Position numbers and translations under genes: made by a program. Source: Pirellulales bacterium (GTDB lineage Bacteria > Planctomycetota > Planctomycetia > Pirellulales > JACPPG01). From it: a stretch of DNA of 64,000 nucleotides. The DNA lies in the NCBI GenBank assembly GCA_036499395.1, contig DASYDW010000124.1:28720-92719 (forward strand), given 5' to 3'. Below the pieces are notes generated by a model. It did no database searches, was not told the DNA's origin, and saw only the letters and a program-made list of their open reading frames with translations. Position 1 is the first letter of the stretch; every line of letters begins with the position of its first letter. Of this stretch, positions 35,991 to 44,121 are shown piece by piece.

Positions 35991-36857
35991 TCAGGACGTC
36001 TTGCGTTTTTTGGCGGCCGACGAACGATGGCTGGCGGCCAGCTTCTTGGCTGGCTTGGCGGCGCGCCCCGCAGCCGGTCGTTTGCTGGCCTTGGCGACGC
36101 TCGCTTTCAAGGCTTCCATCAGATTAACGACCAGCGGTTCTTCTTCACCAGGGGGCGTGACGATTTCGCGCCCTTCGACCTTGGCGTCGATCAGCATACG
36201 CAGTTTATGCACGTACTCGTCTTGGTATTGACCGAGATTGACCTTCTTGGCGGTCGAGGCTTTGATCAGCGTTTCCGCCAGCTTCAACTCGGTGGCCGAG
36301 ACTTTGGACTCGCCGACATCATAGTCGGCTGTGCTCCGCACCGTTTGGGCATAGTTCAACAGCGCGAGCGACAAGAGACCTTCGTGCGGGCGCACCAAAA
36401 CCAGATGCTCGCGGCCGAACATCACCGCCTGCCCCAGGCCCCACTTATCCTGCTTTTCCATGGCCTGAAGGAGCACCGCATACGGCTTCGCGCCCCCCTC
36501 TCCATCGGGCATCAGGTAATAGTTTTTGCCCGCGAAATAGACCGGGTCGACCGAGTCCGGCGCGATGAACGCGTCGAGCGTGATCGCCTTTTCGGACGGC
36601 GTCCGCAGGGCATCGAGCTCGTCCGGCTCGATCACGACATATTCGTCCTTGCTCACTTCATAGCCCGAGACGATCTCGCTCGTGGGGATCTCGCCGTGCT
36701 GCGGACACATCTTCACGTAGCGAATACGGGCATGATCTTTGTCGTGCAATTGATGCAGCGAGATCTTGCCCTCATCGCTCTGCACGGCGTTGAAAGCCTG
36801 CACCGGCACCGAAACCAGGCTGAGGCGGAGAAAGCCCTTCCAGCTGTAACGTGGCAT
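35991..36857 (-). CDS. ku: Ku protein (bacterial NHEJ)
   Basis: The 288-residue protein has the bacterial Ku core (MPRYSWKGFLRLSLVSVPVQ; HQLHDKDHARIRYVKMC; YVVIEPDELDALRTPSEKAI). The C-terminus ends in a Lys/Ala/Arg-rich tail (about 255-288), common in bacterial Ku and thought to bind DNA or ligase. Ku dimers thread onto broken DNA ends and recruit LigD, whose gene lies three genes downstream. No transcription start is evident; the 218 bases upstream contain a long inverted repeat directly after the sigma-factor gene. Confidence 0.95.
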   Translation of the reverse strand: MPRYSWKGFLRLSLVSVPVQAFNAVQSDEGKISLHQLHDKDHARIRYVKMCPQHGEIPTSEIVSGYEVSKDEYVVIEPDELDALRTPSEKAITLDAFIAPDSVDPVYFAGKNYYLMPDGEGGAKPYAVLLQAMEKQDKWGLGQAVMFGREHLVLVRPHEGLLSLALLNYAQTVRSTADYDVGESKVSATELKLAETLIKASTAKKVNLGQYQDEYVHKLRMLIDAKVEGREIVTPPGEEEPLVVNLMEALKASVAKASKRPAAGRAAKPAKKLAASHRSSAAKKRKTS

Positions 36858-36976
36858 CGTAGAGCCGTTCGAATATTAGGGAAGCACGTACGGGCTCCCT
36901 CCACGTCCAATTGGCTCCCTCCAGGCCTGCAAGCATTGATAGCACGCAGCGTGCCAGAGGTCAAAAGAAGTGCGCA

Positions 36977-37064
36977 AGCGCGGAATAATGAGTGCTGAAC
37001 TTTGGGGGAAACCGCACCGAGCAGCCACAAGCCACGCGATGGCCAGCACTCATTAATCCGCGCT
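36977..37064 (-). repeat. 21-bp inverted repeat between the sigma-factor gene and ku
   Basis: Two arms, 36977-36997 and 37044-37064, pair at 20 of 21 positions around a 46-base loop. The repeat begins 12 bases beyond the sigma-factor stop codon at 37076. A T-rich stretch (TTCTTTT on the minus strand) follows the distal arm, so it could terminate the sigma-factor transcript or attenuate transcription into ku. A remnant of a small mobile element is the other possibility. The arms are unusually long for a simple terminator. Confidence 0.6.
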
Positions 37065-37075
37065 GCGTATCACTG

Positions 37076-37924
37076 TTAGCCGACTGACAGCCCGGCCGCC
37101 AGCTTGCCCAGGGCTTCGGTCTCGATCTGTCGCACTCGCTCGCGGGTCAGGCCGAGGGCCTCGCCGATTTCCTTCAGCGTGCGCGGCTCGTTGTCGTCCA
37201 GCCCGAACCGCAGCCGCAGGACCGTCGCCTCGCGCGGGTCCATGGTCTCCAACTGCTGCATGACGTGCATCAGGTTGTCACCCTCGACCATCTCGTCTTC
37301 GGGGTTGCGGCTGCGTTCGTCCATGACCATCTCGGACAGCGACCAGCCCGCCTCGGATTGATCCGTCTGTGGCGTCGAGCTGTAGATGCGGATGGCTTTC
37401 TTGATGATCGGCAGCTTCTTGCGCGGCAGGCCGAGGACGCGGCCGATCTCTTCCGGCGTGGGCGTACGGCCCAACTCTTCCGAAAGGCGAATCGTGGCTC
37501 GGCGCCACTTCGACAACAGCTCGACCATGTAGGCCGGGATGCGAATCGTCTTGGCGGTGTTGATCAGCGCCCGCTTGATGGATTGCTTGATCCAGTAACT
37601 GGCATACGTGCTGAAGCGTGTGCCCATCGCGGGGTCGAACCCTTCGACGGCACGCAGCAGTCCCAGGTTGCCTTCCTCGATCAGATCCTGCAGGCCGAGC
37701 CCCTTGCCCGTGTAACCGCGAGCGATGTTCACGACCAAACGCAGATTGGCGCGGACCATGCGATCGCGGGCAGCGGTGTCGCCCAGGCCGATGGCGACGG
37801 CCAGCTCGCGCTCTTCGATGGCCGAGAGAAGTGAGGTCTCGTTGATTTCACGCAGATACGTCTCGAGAGGAGACTGTACGGCGGCTGTGGTTCGTCGGCG
37901 TGTCTTCGGCATGGAGGTCGCCAT
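37076..37924 (-). CDS. RNA polymerase sigma-70 family factor (RpoD/SigA-like, group 1/2)
   Basis: The 282-residue protein shows sigma region 1.2 (SPLETYLREINETSLL) and region 2 (NLRLVVNIARGYTGKGLGLQ, DLIEEGNLGLLRAVEGFD, RFSTYASYWIKQSIKRALI). Region 3 and region 4 (VLRLRFGLDDNEPRTLKEIG, LTRERVRQIE) follow. It lacks the long N-terminal domain of the largest housekeeping sigmas, so it could be the primary factor or a stress-type group 2 factor. No ribosome binding site is obvious ahead of ATG 37924. It is transcribed on the same strand as rpsA, separated by a terminator and about 300 bases. Confidence 0.93.
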   Translation of the reverse strand: MATSMPKTRRRTTAAVQSPLETYLREINETSLLSAIEERELAVAIGLGDTAARDRMVRANLRLVVNIARGYTGKGLGLQDLIEEGNLGLLRAVEGFDPAMGTRFSTYASYWIKQSIKRALINTAKTIRIPAYMVELLSKWRRATIRLSEELGRTPTPEEIGRVLGLPRKKLPIIKKAIRIYSSTPQTDQSEAGWSLSEMVMDERSRNPEDEMVEGDNLMHVMQQLETMDPREATVLRLRFGLDDNEPRTLKEIGEALGLTRERVRQIETEALGKLAAGLSVG

Positions 37925-38367
37925 ATATCACTGCGTAAGGGAAGCGCAAAAGCGGAACACACAGAAGATCGACGTGTCCCGTGGGAATTCTCCAGCCGCG
38001 CTGCTAGCGGACAAGGTGGGCCGGATGTGCATGCGCTTCGGGGCGTAGGGATGAAAGCGAACCGGCCGGTAATAGGCCAACCTGCAGGGTTTTCTCGCGC
38101 CGCCGAGAATGGTGGCGCGCAACGCTTCCCCCGCGAGGAAAGAGGGCAGTGTGAGGGCTTTGCTGCGCATGGCGCAGGTCCACATATACGAATGGCGCCG
38201 TCAAAAACGTTCGTGCTTCGGCAGCCATGCGCGCAAAAAAAGGAACGCTCCGACTTTACGGCCCTGTGACGGGTCCGTGATCGGAGCGTTCCAGATTCTT
38301 AAACCGATTCTGACGCCTGTGCCGACAAGATTGACGGCACAGCGACGTAAGAACAAATCGGCGAAAT
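37925..38367. other. Intergenic region (443 bases) between rpsA and the sigma-factor gene
   Basis: It contains the rpsA terminator at 38235-38292. The remaining 300 or so bases form the leader and promoter region of the sigma factor. I see no clear -35/-10 pair and no second gene. Confidence 0.5.
38235..38292 (-). terminator. Rho-independent terminator of rpsA
   Basis: The arms GGAACGCTCCGA (38242-38253) and TCGGAGCGTTCC (38281-38292) are perfectly complementary over 12 bp. A second smaller stem (ACGGCCC with GGGTCCGT, one bulge) lies inside the loop. On the minus strand the stem is followed immediately by seven T residues (A-run at 38235-38241). It lies 75 bases beyond the rpsA stop codon. 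Confidence 0.9.
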
Positions 38368-40155
38368 TTACTCGGCGGTGCGCGGCTTGATCAGCGGTCC
38401 ACTGTCACCACCGATGCCTCCCTTCAACTCCACCGAGGAACTCGAGGAAGCCGCGGTCGCGGCAGCGGACTCTTGGTTTTCCGCGTTGGCGTGTTCTTCC
38501 TCGCTCCACTCGACGCGCTTGCGCGACAGTCCGATTTTGCGCTCTTCAGTGTCGACGCGCAAAATCTTGACTTCGATCGGCTCGCCGACTTTGACGATAT
38601 CTTCGGGATTCTCGACCTTATGGTCGGCCAATTCCGAGATATGCAACAGCCCCTCGAGCCCGTTCTCCAAGCCGACGAATACGCCGAAGTTGGTGAGCTT
38701 GGTGACCGTCCCGGTGACGATCTGGCCAGGCTGGTACTTGTTGGGGATGTCCGTGGCCCAGGGATCCTCGCTCATTTGCTTGAGCCCCAGGGCGATGCGG
38801 CGACGCTGCTGATCGACCGAGAGCACTTTGCACTCGATCTTCTGCCCCTTCTCGACCGCTTCGCTGGGATGGCTGATCTTGCGCGTCCACGACATATCGC
38901 TGACGTGCAGCAGGCCGTCGATCCCTTCTTCAATCTCGATGAAGGCACCGTAATTGGTCAGGTTGCGTACCGTGCCCGTGACCATCGAGCCTGGCGGGTA
39001 ACGCTCGGCCACCTTGTCCCAGGGGTTGGCCTGGGTCTGCTTCATGCCGAGCGAGATTTCCTGCTTCTCGCGGTTGATGCCTAGCACGACGACTTCGATC
39101 TCGTCGTCGATGTGTACCAACTCGTTGGGATGGCTGATGCGCTTGGTCCACGACATTTCGCTGATGTGGACCAGCCCTTCGATCCCCTCTTCCAGCTTGA
39201 CGAAGGCACCGTAGCTCATCACGTTGACCACGGTTCCCTTCACGCGGCTGCCAACGGGGTACTTCTCTTCGACTTTCTCCCAGGGGCTGGCCGACTTCTG
39301 CTTCAGGCCCAGGCCGATCTTCTCGCGCTCGCGATCGATGTGCAGGATCTGCACTTCGATCTCCTGGTCGATCGAGACCAATTCCGACGGGTGACCGATG
39401 CGGCCCCAGCTCATGTCGGTGATGTGCAGAAGGCCGTCGATGCCTCCCAGGTCGACGAACGCGCCGAACTCGGCGATGTTCTTGACCGTGCCCTTGCGAA
39501 TCTGACCGACTTCGAGCTCGGCGAGGAGCTTGGCCTTCTTCTCGGCCCGTTCGGTCTCGATCAGCGCCCGGCGGCTAACGACGATGTTGCGGCGTGCTTC
39601 GTCGATCTTCAGCACGACGCACTGGATCGTGCGCTCGATGTAATCGCCGATGTCCGGCGGACGGCGGATGTCCACCTGGCTGGCCGGCAAGAATACGTTG
39701 ACGCCGATGTCGACCAGCAAACCACCCTTGATCTTGCGGGTGACCTTGCCAGTAACGATATCTCCTTCGTGGACGGTCTCCATGACCTTCAACCACGCTT
39801 CGATCTTTTCGGCCTTCCGCTTCGACAACAGGATCATGCCGCCATCGGCGCGGGCCATGTTGCCGTCTTCGATCTCCTCGATCAAAACCTTGACCGTCTG
39901 GCCAGGCTCGGGCGGGGCTTCGTCGACTTCCCACTCGGACAGTGGGATGGTTCCTTCGCTCTTGTAGCCGACGTCCAGCAGGACCAGGTCCCCTTCGACC
40001 CGGATCACGCGCCCGATCACGATTTGATTCAGCGTGATGTCACTGCCGCCGCTGGCCAGATCGTCGGGCGAGGTGCCCTCCATCGCCAGGGCCAGTTCCT
40101 GCTCCCACTCCACCTCGCTGAGATCGAGGTTACGAATCAGATTACGGTTGACCAT
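38368..40155 (-). CDS. rpsA: 30S ribosomal protein S1
   Basis: The 595-residue protein contains six S1 (OB-fold) repeats, clearest in the central ones (VGSRVKGTVVNVMSYGAFVK; GSMVTGTVRNLTNYGAFIEI; GQIVTGTVTKLTNFGVFVGL), plus a Ser/Ala-rich C-terminal tail. S1 helps mRNA bind the 30S subunit, especially with weak Shine-Dalgarno sequences. The ATG at 40155 itself lacks a clear Shine-Dalgarno, as with some S1 genes. A promoter lies about 200 bases upstream and a strong terminator lies downstream, so the gene is probably monocistronic. Confidence 0.97.
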   Translation of the reverse strand: MVNRNLIRNLDLSEVEWEQELALAMEGTSPDDLASGGSDITLNQIVIGRVIRVEGDLVLLDVGYKSEGTIPLSEWEVDEAPPEPGQTVKVLIEEIEDGNMARADGGMILLSKRKAEKIEAWLKVMETVHEGDIVTGKVTRKIKGGLLVDIGVNVFLPASQVDIRRPPDIGDYIERTIQCVVLKIDEARRNIVVSRRALIETERAEKKAKLLAELEVGQIRKGTVKNIAEFGAFVDLGGIDGLLHITDMSWGRIGHPSELVSIDQEIEVQILHIDREREKIGLGLKQKSASPWEKVEEKYPVGSRVKGTVVNVMSYGAFVKLEEGIEGLVHISEMSWTKRISHPNELVHIDDEIEVVVLGINREKQEISLGMKQTQANPWDKVAERYPPGSMVTGTVRNLTNYGAFIEIEEGIDGLLHVSDMSWTRKISHPSEAVEKGQKIECKVLSVDQQRRRIALGLKQMSEDPWATDIPNKYQPGQIVTGTVTKLTNFGVFVGLENGLEGLLHISELADHKVENPEDIVKVGEPIEVKILRVDTEERKIGLSRKRVEWSEEEHANAENQESAAATAASSSSSVELKGGIGGDSGPLIKPRTAE

Positions 40156-40361
40156 GTAGGAAGTGTCACTATCTCCGGCCCGACAGGCATTGAGAAATCA
40201 CCGGACACCGCATCAGGGGTCGCTATCTGTGGACCCGCGGGGCGTCTGAACGCACGTGAATGTGCGAGTACGGTGGCCTGTACGCCGGCGTTCAAGGAAA
40301 GCCCACTCACCGAGATCATCACGCGATGACCTAAAACCCTCGGTTTGAAGGCAGGCCGGAA

Positions 40362-40390
40362 AATATACCACTATTTGCCCGGGGTCACAA
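40362..40390 (-). promoter_or_regulatory. Sigma-70-type promoter of rpsA
   Basis: Read on the minus strand: -35 TTGTGA (complement of 40385-40390), 17-base spacer, -10 TATATT (complement of 40362-40367). Transcription would begin near 40355, giving a leader of about 200 bases before the rpsA ATG. The length of the leader allows post-transcriptional control. Confidence 0.6.
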
Positions 40391-40434
40391 TCGCTGTGTG
40401 ACGAGGGGGAGAGCTGGGAAAGTGTGACCTATTA

Positions 40435-40662
40435 TCAAGCCGCGTTGGCCGGCTCGACAGCGGATTCCCCGGATTGCCAGCAGCCGTCGCAGATGCCGAC
40501 CGTTTCGACCGGGGGCTGCGCGCCGCGGCGTTCGTAATGCTCGCGGCAATGGACTGCCTCGTCCTCGGAGAGGGTGAAGTGCCGGTCACAGCGTAGGCAA
40601 CGACAGTCCATACTCCTATCAACACGCGAGAAAGGGTGCTGTTTCCCGGCATTTGCTGACAT
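40435..40662 (-). CDS. Small Cys-rich, probably zinc-binding protein
   Basis: The 75-residue product contains the Cys/His pattern CRCLRCDRHF, HCREH and CDGCW, consistent with a small zinc ribbon or treble-clef. An internal ATG at 40611 is directly preceded by AGGAGT, too close for efficient use; the ATG at 40662 has AGG at eight bases. The conserved-looking Cys spacing and absence of competing frames support a real gene. Function unknown. Confidence 0.6.
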   Translation of the reverse strand: MSANAGKQHPFSRVDRSMDCRCLRCDRHFTLSEDEAVHCREHYERRGAQPPVETVGICDGCWQSGESAVEPANAA

Positions 40663-40695
40663 TTTCGCAACCTGCGAATCGACCTCGCCGCGAAA

Positions 40696-41130
40696 TTACT
40701 CACCGGCCTCGGCCTTCGCGCGGGCGATCTGCGCTTGCAGCTCGAAATCCTGAACCCGAAGTACTTCGACCTGGGTACCGCGCGCGCCCTCTCTCCTCGC
40801 TTTGGCAAGGTCCCGAATCTGGCCGGCATACTTGATTGCCTCGTCGCAGGCTTTGATGCGATCCTGCTTTGTTTCCGCGTATTCCAGTCGCGTGGCAAGC
40901 AGCTCGCGCCGGGCTGATAGGACATCCGTGTATTCGATACGCCCGTTTTGGTAGAGCTTCGATGCCACGTCGCATACCTCTTCCAAAATCGCCAGTCGCT
41001 GCTGCTCAAGCTTCTTGATATCGGGCTGGGCCTGCCCGGGCTCCTCGGGCTTGCCGGAATTGCAAATCACGAGCAGCAGGCCCAGGCTGATCGCCGCCAG
41101 ACAGATCGAAGCCTTCGACGTCGAATGCAT
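40696..41130 (-). CDS. Exported helical protein resembling a TolC-like helical segment
   Basis: The 144-residue product starts MHSTSKASICLAAISLGLLLVICN, a signal peptide or signal anchor. The remainder is heptad-like helix (EEVCDVASKLYQNGRIEYTD; SARRELLATRLEYAETKQDR) and ends in an Arg/Ala/Gln-rich helix. It resembles isolated TolC-family helices common in planctomycetes, but lacks a barrel. AAGGAG lies eight bases before the ATG at 41130, a strong signal. Longer upstream readings to 41325 are improbable. Confidence 0.6.
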   Translation of the reverse strand: MHSTSKASICLAAISLGLLLVICNSGKPEEPGQAQPDIKKLEQQRLAILEEVCDVASKLYQNGRIEYTDVLSARRELLATRLEYAETKQDRIKACDEAIKYAGQIRDLAKARREGARGTQVEVLRVQDFELQAQIARAKAEAGE

Positions 41131-41574
41131 CGAGAATCTCCTTGATGGGTGAGTCGCGAGGATAGTTGCGGCGCGCTCGCCGAAGCTACGCAGATTGTCG
41201 GCCTGCAGCCGCGGGCGCCGGTAGAAGCAATCGTAACCGCGCCGAATGCAGGCTGCGTCGGTAAAAAGGTTAATTACTATTAACGTGACTTTTTTATTGC
41301 ATACCGACTTTGACACATGTAACATTCGGAAGCTTGTAAGGTCATAATTTCGCCGGAGTGACGCTCCTGAACCTTCTCTAAGCCGGTTCTGCTCCCCTCG
41401 GTTTTGGGCGGCTCTTTTTCGACCGGCCTATTTTTCCCTGATTCGTGCCTCCGGCTTGCGTCCGCGCTCCCGTGGACAAATCGGCCGTACGCAATCGATC
41501 AACGTGTGCGATTTCCCTGAGGCTTTATGTGACTGAGCAAGTCCGCGAACTTCATCTTCTGGAGCTAGATCCAA
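41131..41574. promoter_or_regulatory. AT-rich divergent intergenic region with T-flanked palindrome
   Basis: This 444-base region separates two divergent genes encoding exported proteins. At 41269-41284 lies a perfect 6-bp palindrome with a 4-base loop (GTTAAT-TACT-ATTAAC). T-tracts lie on both sides: five A on its left, giving T on the minus strand, and six T at 41290-41295 on its right. It could be an operator or a weak bidirectional terminator. A TTGACA at about 41309 has only a poor -10 (TTGTAA). Confidence 0.4.
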
Positions 41575-42237
41575 ATGACCAGGGCAGTAAGAGTCGTTGC
41601 CTTGTTTTTCCCAATGGCCGTCTCCTGCACAATGGCTGCTGCAACTCCGTATGCCGATCTCTACGGGACAGGCATTGCGGCTGACGGATTTTCGCTCCTT
41701 GCCGGGGGTGCGGTCGATCCGCACTGGTCGTTGGTTTCTGCGCCGGCTGGCTCGGGCCTTGGCCCATCGGCGTTCGTTGCCCAGGATACCTTTCCCTATC
41801 CCTTCCCGAACGCGTGGGTGGCCAACGGCTTTCAAAGTCAATGGATTGCACCAGCTGCGGATCAAAGTGGCGCGATGCCAACTGGCGACTATGATTATCG
41901 AACCACCTTTAACGTCGACGATATCGCCCCACTGACGTTCGCATTTGCTGGTTCCTGGGCTGTCGATGATTCTGCCTACATGTTGATCAACGGGCAGCCG
42001 ATCGGGATCACGAATTCGGGTGCGAATCAGCTTTCGCAGTTCTTCCTCGTCGATTCGGCGGCCGTCGTAAACGGCGTCAACACGCTCGACATCATCGTCA
42101 CCAACGGCCGCGGCACAGACCTCAATGCCAGCGGCCTGCAAATCAGGATCCAGGCCAACCAAGCTCCCGAGCCGTCGACGCTCGTCTTGGCAGCGCTCGG
42201 CGGATTGGCCTTGCTGGTTTACCGCCGGCGGAAGTGA
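41575..42237 (+). CDS. PEP-CTERM sorting-domain exported protein
   Basis: The 220-residue protein starts with an export signal (MTRAVRVVALFFPMAVSCTMAAA). Its C-terminus is a textbook PEP-CTERM signal: EPSTLVLAALGGLALLVYRRRK, with Pro-Glu-Pro just before, a hydrophobic helix and a basic tail. This motif is recognised by exosortase systems (EpsH/XrtA type) for processing at the membrane. The middle domain is strand-rich (GDYDYRTTFNVDDIAPLTF) with no assigned function. GGAG lies ten bases before the ATG. No exosortase is encoded in the window. Confidence 0.8.
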   Translation: MTRAVRVVALFFPMAVSCTMAAATPYADLYGTGIAADGFSLLAGGAVDPHWSLVSAPAGSGLGPSAFVAQDTFPYPFPNAWVANGFQSQWIAPAADQSGAMPTGDYDYRTTFNVDDIAPLTFAFAGSWAVDDSAYMLINGQPIGITNSGANQLSQFFLVDSAAVVNGVNTLDIIVTNGRGTDLNASGLQIRIQANQAPEPSTLVLAALGGLALLVYRRRK

Positions 42238-42300
42238 ATTGCTCCCCCGGTGACTGCGGGAAAATGTGATCGTCCCGAGGATGCAGGTTTCGCTACGAAA

Positions 42301-43133
42301 TCAAGCCAGCGGCCCGCCACCAACACACCGGACGCGAAGGTGGCCCACGAGTAAGCCGGCGAAGCAGATTGCGACGAGTACGATGCCGCTCGGTTCAGGC
42401 ACGGCGTTCGCCGCGGCGGTACCACCACCGGAAGTACGCAACCAGTTCGAGGAAACGAGGGCGAGATCCTGGCCATTCACAATGTTGTCCCGATTGATGT
42501 CGGCCGCGTAGCCAGGCCCCTTCGCCAGCCAGTTGCTAGAAACGAGTGCCAGGTCCTGACCGTTGACGATTCCGTCGATATTCACGTCCGCCGAAATCTT
42601 CGGCGCGAAAGTCAACGAGAGGATCGGTGCCTGGAACCCCGACGACTGTTCGAGCGATCCGAATTGCGTGTTGGTGTCGTCGCTCGCGGCCACGAAGCGA
42701 AGCCCCAGATCCTGGTTTGAGCCGAGCAGCGATTGAACCGTGCTCAATCCGGCGGCGTTCAAAGCAATCGCATGTAATCCCGACCCAAGGGTGATGGAAT
42801 TGTACGATCCGATCAAGGTGCCGGCCGCGGTTGCGTCGCGTAGCCGATCTCTCGGAAATTTGCCTTAACGCCATTGATCGTAGCGTTGATCGGTATGTAA
42901 CCGAGCGGCACATCGACAATGGCGTGAGTGGCGTCGAAGAAATTCATATCCAGGCCGTACGAGCCGGGAGGATACATATTCACCGTGTTGCCGGTGACAT
43001 TGGCATCCGATCCGGCCACGATGGTGAACGAATCCGCCCGCGCCACGTGCGAAGGCACCAGGAGACCGATCGCGAGTGTCGGTGCGCAGACGAGCGCGCA
43101 CGCCAAGAATTGGCGAATTTTCGAACGTTTCAT
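42301..43133 (-). pseudogene. Frameshifted dockerin / PEP-CTERM exported protein
   Basis: Two frames tile into one protein. The first (ATG at 43133) gives a signal peptide and ends at a stop at 42813-42815. The second continues, from codons upstream of its TTG at 42816, with GTLIGSYNSITLGSGLHAIA and runs to 42301. It contains two dockerin-type Ca-binding repeats (DVNIDGIVNGQDLALV and DINRDNIVNGQDLALV) and a PEP-CTERM tail (VPEPSGIVLVAICFAGLLVG). The shift lies near 42840-42860, where one base more or less joins FREIG to DATAAGTLIG. It may be a real mutation, a programmed shift or a sequencing error. Confidence 0.7.
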
Positions 43134-43333
43134 ATTTTGCCCCCAAAGCAGCTTGTCGCCCGATGACGCGAAGAGCCCCAAACATTCGCACTGCTCTGTC
43201 GCAGGTCATGTTAATGTCCGCGCCATGTGATGCAACTATTTGTTGCCGAGGCTGCGAATCATCGAGGGGCGTTGCAGTCGAGGCCCCAGAAAATGCACCG
43301 CTACGGCCACAAATGATGGGCGGAATGGCGCTG

Positions 43334-44050
43334 TTACGCGACGTGCGTGCCTAATTCCGTTTGCGATGTAACGCGTGGCGTTGGGCGGGGGATGGCGGAT
43401 TCATTCATGGCCCGCAATCGGGCTTGCTTGGCGATTTCGTGACACTGGCGGATGCGGCGCTCGGCCTCGACCACGAGTTCGCGCTCGCCCGTGTTCGCGG
43501 CTTCCTCGGCGGAAATCGGTTCGCCGACGTGGACGTGGATCGTCGACAAGCCCGGGAACAAGTGATCGCGCGGCCAGGCTTGATACGCTCCGTCGATGCC
43601 GACCGGAATGAGCGGTACCTTCGCGCGTTTAGCCAATGCGGAGAAGCCGGGCTTGAGCGTGGTCACCTCTCCATCGCTCGATCGAGTGCCTTCGGGAAAG
43701 ATCAGCACCATTTCGCCGCGCTTCGCGCGTCGCAGAGTTTCCTTCAACCCGGCGAGCCCTAACCCCTCGCGGTCGATCGGAATGGCATCGACCGATTGGA
43801 TCAACCAGCGAAACGGCGGAAACGCGAACAGCGTCTCACGCGCCATGTAGTTCATGCGACGATTGAACGTCATGCCGACTAATACCGGATCGAACAAGCT
43901 TTGATGATTCGAGAGCACCAACGCGCCGCCGGTCGCCGGTTCGTTCTCGCGTCCCGTGCAACGAACACTGCACAGTCCAATAAAAGCCATTCGAGTCGTG
44001 AATTGCAGATACCGGTACCAAAGTTCCTTCGCGAGTGATCGATCGGCCAT
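43334..44050 (-). CDS. plsC: 1-acylglycerol-3-phosphate O-acyltransferase (PlsC family)
   Basis: The 238-residue protein has the acyltransferase motifs NHQSLFDPV (His-x4-Asp catalytic pair) and FPEGTRSSDG (phosphate binding), with SVDAIPIDREGLGLAGLK between them. The length fits bacterial PlsC. It acylates lysophosphatidate in phospholipid synthesis at the membrane. It follows cmk by 71 bases on the same strand, an arrangement also found in other bacteria. Relatives that acylate other glycolipids cannot be excluded. Confidence 0.88.
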   Translation of the reverse strand: MADRSLAKELWYRYLQFTTRMAFIGLCSVRCTGRENEPATGGALVLSNHQSLFDPVLVGMTFNRRMNYMARETLFAFPPFRWLIQSVDAIPIDREGLGLAGLKETLRRAKRGEMVLIFPEGTRSSDGEVTTLKPGFSALAKRAKVPLIPVGIDGAYQAWPRDHLFPGLSTIHVHVGEPISAEEAANTGERELVVEAERRIRQCHEIAKQARLRAMNESAIPRPTPRVTSQTELGTHVA

Positions 44051-44121
44051 GCGAACCGTCTCAACTACCGATGACGCGTTGTTTACCGGTGACAGTCATG
44101 CCTATCGTCCGCGCGGTGATT

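Noticed and set aside
39112..40329. A 405-codon plus-strand frame antisense to rpsA
   Set aside because: It is a by-product of codon bias in the repetitive S1 sequence.
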